DNA from: Verrucomicrobiaceae bacterium
GTDB lineage: Bacteria > Verrucomicrobiota > Verrucomicrobiia > Verrucomicrobiales > Akkermansiaceae
Assembly: GCA_027491155.1 (NCBI GenBank)
Contig: JAIXWR010000010.1
Span: 1-64,000, forward strand
DNA: 64,000 nt
Direction of reading: 5' to 3'
Made by a program: the position numbers and the translations under genes. Positions 17,897 to 25,643 of this stretch are shown in pieces. The notes below the pieces were generated by a model. The model was not told the origin of the DNA, searched no databases, and was given only the letters and a program-made list of their open reading frames with translations. Within the stretch, counting starts at the first letter, position 1. Every line of letters begins with the position of its first letter.

Positions 17897-18891
17897 GCGC
17901 GCTGCGTCCTTCCAACCTGCCGAAGCTGGCGGTGTGCCCGTGCTACGAGAGCAATCCCGTGGCCGGCCCGGCCGCCGAACGCGGCACGCTGCTCGATACC
18001 GCGTTCCGGGCCGAACTGCTCGGCCTCGAAGAGCGCTTCGTGATCGCCAACAAGCTGACGGCTGACGAGATCGCCGCGGTTTCCTGGTCGGTCTCGATGG
18101 TCCGGGCGATCTCCGGCCGCGAACGGGTGCTGGCCCGTGAGGACGACTGCCGGGTGCGGATCCTCAACCTGACCGGCACGGCGGATGCCATCGTCCCGGC
18201 GAAGTTTAGCCACTTCGACCTGAAGACCGGAGCGCGGCGGAACTACCGCGAGCAGATGGCAGCCTACGCGCTCGGATTGATGGGGGCGCACTTTGCCGGC
18301 GAGTGGACGGCCCACCTGTTGTTCTGCGACCAGCGGGAAATCGAAACGATCAAGTTCAGCTACGAAGAGGCGCACGCCATCGTCGACCAAGTCGTCAAAT
18401 CGTTCAACGACCCAGGCAAGAAGCCGAGCCCCTGCGAATACTGCTCGTGGTGCGCGAAGGCCGACACCTGCCCCGCGCGGCTCGCGATGGTCGGGGAGTC
18501 GCTCGCCGTCGCCGATCCGGGCTTCGATTTCGATGCCGTCCTCGCCGACCCGGAGAAGCTCGGAAAGTTCCTGGTCGCCTCCGCGGTGGTCGAGGACTTC
18601 CGCGACCGGGCGAAGAAGATCGCCACCGAGCGGATCAAGACCGGCGGCACCGTCCCCGGCTGGAAGCTCGTGACCCGCAAGGGCAACGAGTTCGTCGATT
18701 GCGAAACCGTCGGCCACCACATCCAGCGGATCGGCTTCGGCCCGGTCCTCGCGGCCTACGGCAACCTCTCGGCCGCCAAGTTCCGCGACCTGTGGAGCCA
18801 GCGGATGCCGGGCGAACAAGCCTTCCCGGAGGAGTCGGTGAAACACGCCGCGCCCTCCACCTATCTCAAACAATCCAAAGCCAAACCATAA
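17893..18891 (+). CDS. PD-(D/E)XK nuclease, Cas4/RecB-like
   Basis: 332 residues, ATG at 17893 preceded by GGAGG. The nuclease core shows TGTADAIV then HFDLKTGARRNYREQMAAYA, giving the Asp, Asp-x-Lys and Gln of the RecB-family active site. A C-terminal cysteine group (CEYCSWCAKADTC, near 190-205) resembles the Fe-S site of Cas4/AddB-type nucleases. Probable exonuclease partner of the Sak4-like protein, making single strands for recombination. Confidence 0.8.
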   Translation: MSALRPSNLPKLAVCPCYESNPVAGPAAERGTLLDTAFRAELLGLEERFVIANKLTADEIAAVSWSVSMVRAISGRERVLAREDDCRVRILNLTGTADAIVPAKFSHFDLKTGARRNYREQMAAYALGLMGAHFAGEWTAHLLFCDQREIETIKFSYEEAHAIVDQVVKSFNDPGKKPSPCEYCSWCAKADTCPARLAMVGESLAVADPGFDFDAVLADPEKLGKFLVASAVVEDFRDRAKKIATERIKTGGTVPGWKLVTRKGNEFVDCETVGHHIQRIGFGPVLAAYGNLSAAKFRDLWSQRMPGEQAFPEESVKHAAPSTYLKQSKAKP

Positions 18892-18897
18892 CTCACC

Positions 18898-19308
18898 ATG
18901 CCATCCTACACCGCAGCCATCCCGAGCGAGCGCCCTGAATTCGTCGAACCGGGCGACCACGAGGTCGAAGTCGTCGATGCGATCGAAACGATCAGCAAGG
19001 GCGGTCACGAGATGATCGAGCTCAAGCTCAAGACATCCGCCGGCAGCTATCTCTACGACTTCCTCGTCTTCATCCCGACCGCGTTCTGGAAAATCGACGC
19101 CTTCCGCGCCGCCACCGGCGAGGTGGTCGAGCCCGAGGTGGACGTCGAGATCACTCCCGATCACGTGATCGGCCGGACCGGCACCGCCCGGCTCACCGTC
19201 GAGGAATACAACGGCAAGAAGCGCAACAAGGTCGCCGCGTGGATCGTCGGCACCGCGAAGCCCGCCCAACCCCAAGCCCCGCGTCGCAATGACAACGAGC
19301 CATTCTGA
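18898..19308 (+). CDS. DUF669-like / SSB-like single-strand DNA-binding protein
   Basis: 136 residues. A compact beta-rich body (EPGDHEVEVVDAIE, later GRTGTARLTVEEYNGKKRNKVAAW) is followed by a Pro-rich linker and a tip ending NDNEPF. An acidic tail finishing in Pro-Phe is the protein-docking tip of bacterial SSBs. Between a nuclease and a helicase gene, this supports a role in coating phage single-stranded DNA and recruiting partners. The last 20 bp overlap the helicase gene. Confidence 0.65.
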   Translation: MPSYTAAIPSERPEFVEPGDHEVEVVDAIETISKGGHEMIELKLKTSAGSYLYDFLVFIPTAFWKIDAFRAATGEVVEPEVDVEITPDHVIGRTGTARLTVEEYNGKKRNKVAAWIVGTAKPAQPQAPRRNDNEPF

Positions 19309-20815
19309 GACGATGGGCCTCCGCGCCTATCAGATGAAAGCCCGGCAGGACATTCACAAGGGCTTCGAGGAATTCGACCGCCAGCTCGGCGTGCTCCCGA
19401 CCGGGGCCGGCAAGACGATCCTGTTCAGCCGCCTGGCGCAGGACTACCAGCCACGGCGCACTTTGATCCTCGCGCACCGCGAGGAACTCATCAACCAGGC
19501 CGTCGACAAGCTCCGTGTTTCCACCGGGATCGAAGCCCAGGTGGAAATGGGCGAAGACCGGGCGTCGCTCGACGCGCCCGTGGTCGTGGCATCCGTCCAG
19601 ACGCTGATGCGCGAGAAGCGCCGCGAGCGGTGGCCGCGGGATCACTTCGGGCTGGTCGTCGTCGATGAAGCGCACCACGCGCTGGCCGACAGCTACCTCA
19701 ACACGCTCGGGCACTTCCACGATCACGCGAAGGTGCTGGGCGTCAGCGCGACGCCGGACCGCGGCGACAAGAAGAACCTCGGCCGGTATTTCGAGAACAT
19801 CGCCTGCGAGGTGACCTTGCTCGATCTCATCAGCCAGGGATGGCTCTCGCCGATCCAGGTGAAGACGGTGCCGCTGGGGATGGACCTGCGGGGCGTGCGG
19901 ACGAGCCATGGCGACTTCAGCGCCGACGACCTCGGTCATGCGCTGGAACCGTATCTGGAACAGATCGCCGACGTCCTGGTGGAACACCGGCACCGCAAGA
20001 CGCTCGTGTTCCTGCCGCTGATCGCGGTGTCGAAACGCTTCGCCCAGATCTGCCGCGACCGCGGCTTGCTGGCCGAGCATGTCGACGGCCAGACGACCGA
20101 GCGGCAGGAGACCTTGGAGCGGTTCAAGCGCGACGAGACCCGCATCCTCTGCAACGCGATGCTGCTCACCGAAGGCTACGACGAGCCGTCGATCGATTGC
20201 GTCGTCTGCCTGCGGCCGACCAAGATCCGGGCGCTCTACTCGCAGATCATCGGTCGTGGCACGCGGATCTGGCCGGGCAAGGACCACCTGCTCGTGCTCG
20301 ATTTCCTCTGGCAGGCGGAAGAGCACACCCTCATGCGGCCGGCGAACCTGATCGCCGAGGACGAAGCCGACGCGAAGGCGCTCACCGACAAGCTGGGGGC
20401 CGAAGGCGACCTCGAAGAGGCCCGCGAGGAAGTGAACGCTGACCGGACCAAGTCGCTCACGGAGCGGCTGCGCGCCAACCGGACGCGCCCCGGGAGCGTG
20501 CTCAATCCGCTGGAGCTTGCCGTCTCCCTCAACGAAGCCGCCCTGGCCGACTATGTCCCGACCATGAAATGGCAGGCGGAAGCGCCCACGGACAAGCAGC
20601 TCGATGTGCTGGAGAAGTTCGGCTTGGACATCCTGAGCATCCAATCGAAGGGCCACGCCTCGCTGATTCTCGACCGACTGATCACCCGTCGCAAGCTCGG
20701 GCTGGCGACGCCGAAGCAGGCCCGCGTGATGCGCCGCTTCGGCCACCAGCGTCCGGAAACCGCCACCTTCGAGGAAGCCAAGGCATTCCTCGACGCCCAA
20801 TTCGCCCACCGCTGA
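19289..20815 (+). CDS. SF2 DEAH-box helicase
   Basis: 508 residues (alternative start ATG 19313, MGLRAYQ). Motif I PTGAGKT, Ia LAHREELI, motif II VVVDEAHHAL, motif III VSATP, then the second RecA-like domain with motif VI QIIGRGTR. This is the phage replication/repair helicase layout close to the COG1061/SSL2 group. The C-terminal ~130 residues (from about 375) form an extra helical domain of unknown role. It is in an operon with recombination genes and precedes the primase-helicase by 4 bp. Confidence 0.88.
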   Translation: MTTSHSETMGLRAYQMKARQDIHKGFEEFDRQLGVLPTGAGKTILFSRLAQDYQPRRTLILAHREELINQAVDKLRVSTGIEAQVEMGEDRASLDAPVVVASVQTLMREKRRERWPRDHFGLVVVDEAHHALADSYLNTLGHFHDHAKVLGVSATPDRGDKKNLGRYFENIACEVTLLDLISQGWLSPIQVKTVPLGMDLRGVRTSHGDFSADDLGHALEPYLEQIADVLVEHRHRKTLVFLPLIAVSKRFAQICRDRGLLAEHVDGQTTERQETLERFKRDETRILCNAMLLTEGYDEPSIDCVVCLRPTKIRALYSQIIGRGTRIWPGKDHLLVLDFLWQAEEHTLMRPANLIAEDEADAKALTDKLGAEGDLEEAREEVNADRTKSLTERLRANRTRPGSVLNPLELAVSLNEAALADYVPTMKWQAEAPTDKQLDVLEKFGLDILSIQSKGHASLILDRLITRRKLGLATPKQARVMRRFGHQRPETATFEEAKAFLDAQFAHR

Positions 20816-20819
20816 TCTC

Positions 20820-22844
20820 ATGGCAAAATACCGTTCAACCGGGCTCGCCATGGCCTTGCCGCGCCGCACGCTGGAATACCTCCAGCGCGGCGCGGGCGAG
20901 GGGATGCGCAATGCCGAACTCTTCGACGCGACCTGCCAGTTCCGCGACGCCGGCCACCCGCTGGAGGAAACGGAAGCCCAACTCCTAGCCCGCGCGCTGG
21001 CCGACGGGCTGACCGAGGCCGAAGCACGGACGACCATCCGCTCGGTCTATGCCCGCACGTCGCGGGAACCGCTCGGCGCCGGCGTGGCGCCGATACCGAA
21101 GGTCCCCTCGTCAACGGCCCGGCGGCCGTCCCCGGCACCGGTCCATCGCGAGCGCTCGACGATGGCGCTGCCGGTCACGCTCGACGACGGCTTCGTCCGT
21201 CTGCTCGACGCGTGCTTCCAGCCGGATGAATTTGTCGCCATCGCCCCGGCGGCGGAGAACGAGGAGGGAGAGATCGCCCCTCGTCGTGGCGTCACCCTGA
21301 CAGCCGCCGAATGGAAATCCAAGGTGGCGGCCAAGGGCGGGATCGACCGCGTGTTCGGCACCAAGCTCGGGCTGTTCCTGCGGATCAACCCGATGGCGAA
21401 GGGCGGCGCGAAGAACGAGGATGTCACCGCATTCCGGCATGTCCTGGTCGAGTTCGACCGCGACGAGGCGGGCAAGCCAATCCCCAAGGAAGAGCAGTAC
21501 CATGCGGTCGTCGCCAGCGGCATGCCGGTGGCCGCCTTGATCGACTCCGGCAACAAGAGCCTGCACGCGTGGATCCGCGTCGATGCTCCGGACGAGGCGG
21601 AATACAAGCGGCGGGTCGAGGTCATCTGGGGCTGGTTTTCCGGGATCAACCTGGACAAGCAGAACCGGAATCCGTCGCGCCTGTCGCGCTGCCCGGACGG
21701 CTGGCGCACGGTCGATGGCGATGTTCGCCGCCAGTGCTTGCTCGTGCTGGAGCTCGGCGCGGAATCGTGGACGGCGTGGGAGGCGGCACACTCGAACTCC
21801 GACCTGCCGCCGATCCTTCCCGGCCAGGCATTCATGGGCCAGCCGGAACCGGAGCCGCCGCAGCTTGTCGACGGCATCCTCCATCAGGGAGCCAAGATGG
21901 TCCTCGGCGGCCCGTCGAAGGCGCGCAAGAGCTGGTCGCTGATCGACCTGATGCTCTCGGTGGCCACCGGCACGCCCTGGTGGGGATTCCCGACCCGCCG
22001 TGGCCGCGCCCTCTATCTGAACTTCGAGCTGCCGCCCTTCGCGCTCCAATACCGGATCCACCGGATCGCTGCGGCCAAGGGCATCGACGACTTCACCGGC
22101 TTCGACATCTGGAACCTGCGCGGCCATGCGACCGACTTCTCGGCGCTGATCCCGAAGATCCTCGGGCGCATCCGCGACACCGGGTATTCGCTGATCCTGA
22201 TCGACCCGATCTACAAGGGCCTCGGCGCGCGCAACGAGAACGACGCCGGCGACATCGCGAGCCTGCTCAACGAGGTCGAGCAACTGGCGGCAAAGTCCGG
22301 GGCCGCGGCAGTGTTCGGGGCCCACTTCTCGAAGGGGAACCAGGCGGGCAAGGAGTCCATCGACCGCATCGGCGGCTCGGGCGTCTTTGCCCGCGATCCC
22401 GACGTGATCCTGACCATGACCCCGCACGAGGAAGACGATGCCCACGTCATCGACCTCACGCTGCGCGCACTGCCGCCCGTGAAGCCCTTCGTCGTCCGCT
22501 GGTGCGAGTCGATCTTCATCACCGACCGGAATGCCGATCCTGCCCAGCTCAAGGCTCCCCAGGGCAATCTCAAGAGCGAGAAGGCGAAGTCCACCTACAA
22601 GCTGGGCAGCGCGGCCGACCGTTACGCCAGCGCCGTCGAGACGATGCCACCGCTCGCCAATGGACGCGTCCCCCAGGAGTCCGAAGTACTCGCATTCATC
22701 TCCGCCCGGATCGCCGAGATCGACGGCGACTGCACGCTCAAGGAGGCCCAGCGGGTCTTCTACTGCCTCGCCAACATGAAGTCGGGACCGATCGTCTTCG
22801 ACAAGGCAACCCGCCTGTGGAGGGGGCGTCGCCATGGAGTTTGA
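20820..22844 (+). CDS. Primase-helicase replication protein (RepA/AAA_25-like)
   Basis: 674 residues. The N-terminal ~90 residues are helical. Residues ~100-340 resemble a primase-like region with conserved acids (HVLVEFDRDEAG, then SGNKSLHAWIRV). Residues ~355-600 form a RepA-like hexameric helicase with Walker A GGPSKARKSW and Walker B SLILIDPIYKG. It likely opens and primes phage DNA. A winged-helix-like tail follows (CTLKEAQRVFYCL). It is followed by repeat-rich DNA that could be an origin. Confidence 0.82.
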   Translation: MAKYRSTGLAMALPRRTLEYLQRGAGEGMRNAELFDATCQFRDAGHPLEETEAQLLARALADGLTEAEARTTIRSVYARTSREPLGAGVAPIPKVPSSTARRPSPAPVHRERSTMALPVTLDDGFVRLLDACFQPDEFVAIAPAAENEEGEIAPRRGVTLTAAEWKSKVAAKGGIDRVFGTKLGLFLRINPMAKGGAKNEDVTAFRHVLVEFDRDEAGKPIPKEEQYHAVVASGMPVAALIDSGNKSLHAWIRVDAPDEAEYKRRVEVIWGWFSGINLDKQNRNPSRLSRCPDGWRTVDGDVRRQCLLVLELGAESWTAWEAAHSNSDLPPILPGQAFMGQPEPEPPQLVDGILHQGAKMVLGGPSKARKSWSLIDLMLSVATGTPWWGFPTRRGRALYLNFELPPFALQYRIHRIAAAKGIDDFTGFDIWNLRGHATDFSALIPKILGRIRDTGYSLILIDPIYKGLGARNENDAGDIASLLNEVEQLAAKSGAAAVFGAHFSKGNQAGKESIDRIGGSGVFARDPDVILTMTPHEEDDAHVIDLTLRALPPVKPFVVRWCESIFITDRNADPAQLKAPQGNLKSEKAKSTYKLGSAADRYASAVETMPPLANGRVPQESEVLAFISARIAEIDGDCTLKEAQRVFYCLANMKSGPIVFDKATRLWRGRRHGV

Positions 22845-23079
22845 ACCTGTCAATCCAGGTGGGTTTGAACCGGGGGTTCGAATCGGTTTGAACCCGTTTG
22901 AACCCGTCGTTTCTAACAGAAACCAGAATCCCTATGTAAGGCACCTTACTGGGAATCTGACCGTTATACGTAGTATAACAGCGCGAACTGGTGAACCAGG
23001 ATTCGCGCGCGCTGTGACGCTTAGAAAAGCGACAGCGATCATCAGGCTACCGTTGACGCCGGGAAGGAGGTGCAAATGA
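22834..23079 (+). CDS. Possible small protein over a repeat-rich stretch
   Basis: 81 codons. ATG at 22834, after a GGAGGGGG stretch, overlaps the primase stop, and its stop overlaps the next ATG (ATGA at 23076). Such coupling is typical of real phage genes. The first half encodes Phe-Glu-Pro repeats because the DNA repeats GTTTGAACC. The second half covers three palindromes. The stretch may instead be a control region that happens to stay open. I cannot decide between the two. Confidence 0.4.
   Translation: MEFEPVNPGGFEPGVRIGLNPFEPVVSNRNQNPYVRHLTGNLTVIRSITARTGEPGFARAVTLRKATAIIRLPLTPGRRCK
22840..23008. promoter_or_regulatory. Repeat and palindrome cluster after the primase gene, candidate origin or control site
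   Basis: TTTGAACC appears at 22840, 22864, 22887 and 22897. These are followed by palindrome GTAAGG-CA-CCTTAC (22936-22949), GTTATAC-GTA-GTATAAC (22963-22979), and a hairpin with stem GCGCGAA/TTCGCGC plus CTGG/CCAG around a TGAA loop (22981-23008). The last two are AT-rich next to GC-rich, unlike the surrounding coding DNA. The position right after the replicative helicase fits an origin or an operator. Confidence 0.6.
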
Positions 23080-23360
23080 ACCCTCCGAAAAGATCCGGGA
23101 AAAAAGCCCGGACCCCTCGTGCATCGAAGCACATCCACCTTTGGCCCGAGTTGGAGCTCATGCCGCCTCTCGACCATTGGCCGGATCGACCTGGACCTTA
23201 TCGCCCCGAAACCAGCGAGGTCCTCCGGTTCCTCGTCGAGGGATTCGGCATGACCCTGGACGAAGCCGAAAAGGTCTTCGGGTCCGCGAGGAAGCGCGGC
23301 TCGATCCGGTTCAACCGCCACACCGGCCTGTGGTCCGGTCGGAAAGGAGGCCAGCCATGA
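23076..23360 (+). CDS. Small phage protein
   Basis: 94 residues from ATG 23076. This start has GGAAGGAGG 5-6 nt upstream and TTGACG 17 nt upstream; an upstream GTG at 23070 was rejected. A basic N-terminus (KRSGKKARTPRASKH) is followed by a helix-rich part. The C-terminal pattern, ...VFGSARKRGSIRFNRHTGLW, resembles the end of the primase-helicase (DKATRLWRG). It is coupled to the next gene by ATGA. Role unknown; a DNA-binding accessory is possible. Confidence 0.65.
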   Translation: MNPPKRSGKKARTPRASKHIHLWPELELMPPLDHWPDRPGPYRPETSEVLRFLVEGFGMTLDEAEKVFGSARKRGSIRFNRHTGLWSGRKGGQP

Positions 23361-23905
23361 GCTCCGACGACTACGCGAAGAAGCAGACCAAGCGGGATGG
23401 CGAGTACGAGCGCGAATACGAGGCCTGGGTGAAGTCGATGTCCCTCGATGAACGTCGGGAGGCGGAGAAGCTCGGCCTGCTCAAACCGTGCCTCCAACGC
23501 CATGGCAACGGCGCTGCCGACCATGACATGGCCGACACCCCTGCGGCCAGCCACACGCCGGACATCGCGGCGCTGGTGGAACCTGACGATGACCCACCGG
23601 AGACCCAGTCGATGGGCAGCGCCACCGAGATCCTGCGCCGCCTGGTGGCCGACATCGTCTTCGAGGACAACACCCGGCTGACCATCGACTGCCTGACCAT
23701 CGCCCTGGGCCTGCGGGTCTATGCCGGCGACAGCATGACCATGATCGCCAAGCGCCACGGCATCACCCGGGCCGCCGTCTCGAAGCGCTGCGTTGACATC
23801 ACCGAAAGGCTGAAGCTGCCCCCATCCCGGGCGATGCGCAGCGAGACGGCCCGCAGGATCTACCGCAACTCACAGCTCAAGCGATACCGCTCCGAAAAAT
23901 CATGA
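23357..23905 (+). CDS. HTH protein, sigma-region-4-like
   Basis: 182 residues, ATG at 23357 preceded by AAAGGAGG. The C-terminal ~90 residues hold a helix-turn-helix (MTMIAKRHGITRAAVSKRCVDITE) with the pattern used by sigma factor region 4 and similar activators. The N-terminal half is charged and probably unstructured (DYAKKQTKRDGEYEREYEAW). A transcriptional regulator of early or middle genes is likely, though no target can be named. Confidence 0.65.
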   Translation: MSSDDYAKKQTKRDGEYEREYEAWVKSMSLDERREAEKLGLLKPCLQRHGNGAADHDMADTPAASHTPDIAALVEPDDDPPETQSMGSATEILRRLVADIVFEDNTRLTIDCLTIALGLRVYAGDSMTMIAKRHGITRAAVSKRCVDITERLKLPPSRAMRSETARRIYRNSQLKRYRSEKS

Positions 23906-24504
23906 ACACCCTCGCCATCCACGACCCCAAGTTCTCGATCACGCCCACTGGAATCCAGTTCAGCGAGGAACTGAGCTTCGATGAATGGGACAGGCTCGGA
24001 CAGCAGCTCGCTCCCGTCGGCAAATCCATCGGTTTCATCATCGGCGACTGGATCAACTACGGCGAGAATCGCTATGGCGAAAAATACCAGGAAGCGCTCG
24101 ACCGGACGGGGCTCGCGGCCCAAACGCTGCGCAACTATGCTTGGGTTGCCCGCCGTGTTGAAATGTCTGTCCGGACAGACAATCTCGATTTCACCCACCA
24201 CCAGGTTGTGGCCAAGCTCAAGCCCGACGAGCAACAGCACTGGCTCGACATGGCCGAGAAGCACCAGCTCGGGAAACGTCGGCTCCAGAAGTCGATCAAC
24301 TTCGGCCGCCTCGCCACCGAAGAGGAGGTCCAGGGAGATCCCGCCGACAAGGGTGTCGTCACCCACCTCGCGCTGATCAACCGGCTGATGCGTTGGTGGA
24401 AGCAGACCACGGCCGATGATCCGGTCGATCGATGGGACGAGGAACAGCGCGAGAACGTGAAGAGGGATTTCGGCCGCCTCTTGGAAATCTATGAGGCGCT
24501 CTAA
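23902..24504 (+). CDS. Helical phage protein, possible DNA-binding regulator
   Basis: 200 residues, coupled to the previous gene by ATGA. A region from ~40 to 130 (SIGFIIGDWINYGENRYG, then ALDRTGLAAQTLRNYAWVARRV, then HHQVVAKLKPDEQQHWLDMAE) resembles HTH-containing plasmid/phage regulators in which a helix-turn-helix precedes a helical bundle. The internal sequence CTGTCCGGACAG (24169-24180) is a palindrome. Function uncertain. Confidence 0.6.
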   Translation: MNTLAIHDPKFSITPTGIQFSEELSFDEWDRLGQQLAPVGKSIGFIIGDWINYGENRYGEKYQEALDRTGLAAQTLRNYAWVARRVEMSVRTDNLDFTHHQVVAKLKPDEQQHWLDMAEKHQLGKRRLQKSINFGRLATEEEVQGDPADKGVVTHLALINRLMRWWKQTTADDPVDRWDEEQRENVKRDFGRLLEIYEAL

Positions 24505-24510
24505 CAAAAC

Positions 24511-24582
24511 CGCAGGGAGGGCGGTCCCAGGCGAGATTCATATCCTCGACCTCCGCGGGTTCAATTCCCGCCCCTGCAACCA
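24511..24582 (+). tRNA. tRNA-like sequence with initiator features, anticodon CAT, degenerate D-arm
   Basis: 72 nt that fold as a reduced tRNA. The acceptor 5' CGCAGGG (24511-24517) pairs with 3' CCCTGCA (24572-24578) except C1 against A72, the mismatch typical of bacterial initiator tRNA. Anticodon stem CGAGA/CCTCG (last pair mismatched) encloses a 7-nt loop TTCATAT with CAT at 24539-24541. The T-stem GCGGG/CCCGC encloses TTCAATT, and an encoded ACCA ends it (24579-24582). The D-arm region is only ~14 nt and lacks the usual G18G19 pattern, so it may be a decayed or tRNA-mimic element rather than a working tRNA. Confidence 0.55.
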
Positions 24583-24761
24583 TCTCTCGACGACCCGGCG
24601 GGGTTCAAACCGCCACGGAGGAATTGAACCCGGGAAGGAATCTATTGAAGGCCAACGACTAAGGCAGGGACGTTCCCACCCGTGTCCATTTCCCGTGCAA
24701 TGCGCCATCGCGACTTCCCACATAACGGGCGGTCCGGACGTTGACTCCGGGCACCAGGGGA

Positions 24762-25124
24762 ATGGCTGCGTCCCGCTTGGAATCAAGGTTTCTGCTGCTC
24801 TGGCGAGTGGCGCAAGGCCCGCCGCTGGAGCGGGAAGTGAAGTTCCACGCTTCCCGTCGCTGGCGTGCCGACTTCGCACACTTGGCAAGCCGGACCCTGA
24901 TCGAGATCGAGGGCGGAATCTTCCTCCCCGGCGGTGGCCGGCACAGCCGCGGGGCGGGCTACGCCAAGGACGCCGAGAAGTATCTAGAAGCCGTGCTGGC
25001 CGGCTGGACGGTCATCCGCCTGACCGAGCGTCAGCTCGAAATCGACTTCATCGGGCGGATCGTGGCATGGATCAATACTCTTCCGGGAGCAGGATGCAGG
25101 TCGAACTCCGATCCGCCTCGGTGA
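24762..25124 (+). CDS. Small PD-(D/E)XK endonuclease, Vsr/DUF559-like
   Basis: 120 residues from ATG 24762, with TTGACT 15 nt upstream. It has the core WRADFAHLASRTLIEIEGG: Asp then Glu-x-Glu in the place of the D...(D/E)-x-K acids, followed by a His/Arg-rich loop and AVLAGWTVIRLTERQ. This order of motifs is that of very-short-patch-repair-like endonucleases found in phages. Probably a structure-specific nuclease acting in replication or recombination. The end overlaps the convergent gene by 53 bp. Confidence 0.7.
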   Translation: MAASRLESRFLLLWRVAQGPPLEREVKFHASRRWRADFAHLASRTLIEIEGGIFLPGGGRHSRGAGYAKDAEKYLEAVLAGWTVIRLTERQLEIDFIGRIVAWINTLPGAGCRSNSDPPR

Positions 25125-25350
25125 TGATGTAGATCCGGCGATCACCGCCGAGCTTGTAGTGGCTGAGGATGCGGAGCCCGAGCTCCAGCGCATCCTCGTT
25201 CGCCTGCTTGTCCTCGTCGCAAAGGTCGCCCCAGTCTCCGCAGTGGTGACGGCGCATGTAGGATGCCAGGTCGATCCCGAGCGCCATCGCGGCCGGTGTC
25301 GCGACGGTCGTCCCCAGCGGGAACCGCGGTTCCATGAGTCGGTAGGCCAT
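25072..25350 (-). CDS. Small plasmid/phage protein of the GDWGDL...EADRS type
   Basis: 92 residues, leftward. The segments HHCGDWGDLCDEDKQAN, then IYIITEADRSSTCILLPEEY, match a widespread but uncharacterised small family common on plasmids and phages. It is the last gene of a leftward cassette headed by an amidoligase. No catalytic motif or signal is visible. Its 3' end overlaps the end of the rightward nuclease gene. Confidence 0.7.
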   Translation of the reverse strand: MAYRLMEPRFPLGTTVATPAAMALGIDLASYMRRHHCGDWGDLCDEDKQANEDALELGLRILSHYKLGGDRRIYIITEADRSSTCILLPEEY

Positions 25351-25356
25351 GGTGGG

Positions 25357-25620
25357 TCAGTTGCTGGAGTTTCCCCATTCCGGATGTCGCTCGCCGGTGA
25401 CGATCAGGCCGGAGGCAAGCATGTCTTCGACCAGCGCCTTGGGCGGCCATGCTCGATGCGGCTTGGCGGTCTGCATCTTCGACGCGCGGGCGGTCGCCCG
25501 GCAGTAGGACGGCAGGTCGGCTTCCGGGTTGAAGCTGTCCTGGCGGAGCTTGGTCATCAGTTCGGTGGCATCGGCGGCGGAAAAGGTCGCGCCGTCGATG
25601 GTGTGGTATTCGGTGTTCAT
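25357..25620 (-). CDS. Small protein of amidoligase cassette
   Basis: 87 residues from ATG 25620 (MNTEYHTIDG). Upstream in-frame sequence is antisense-like and was left out. Contains a helical part (TELMTKLRQDSF) and a basic middle (RATARASKMQTAKPHRAW). Ends 6 bp before the next leftward gene. Unknown function; operon position suggests a substrate or accessory of the amidoligase. Confidence 0.55.
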   Translation of the reverse strand: MNTEYHTIDGATFSAADATELMTKLRQDSFNPEADLPSYCRATARASKMQTAKPHRAWPPKALVEDMLASGLIVTGERHPEWGNSSN

Positions 25621-25643
25621 GGTTTCGTGTGGCATGGTGGAAA

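Noticed and set aside
22874-22884. Possible left attachment site (GGGTTCGAATC)
   Set aside because: Only 11 bp match the tRNA T-arm, it lies inside the replication region and in a repeat-rich stretch.
24556-24632. Second tRNA on the opposite strand from the inverted GGTTCAATT-type match (24556-24568 and 24620-24632)
   Set aside because: A 13-bp inverted match only; no acceptor or anticodon arm could be drawn for it.
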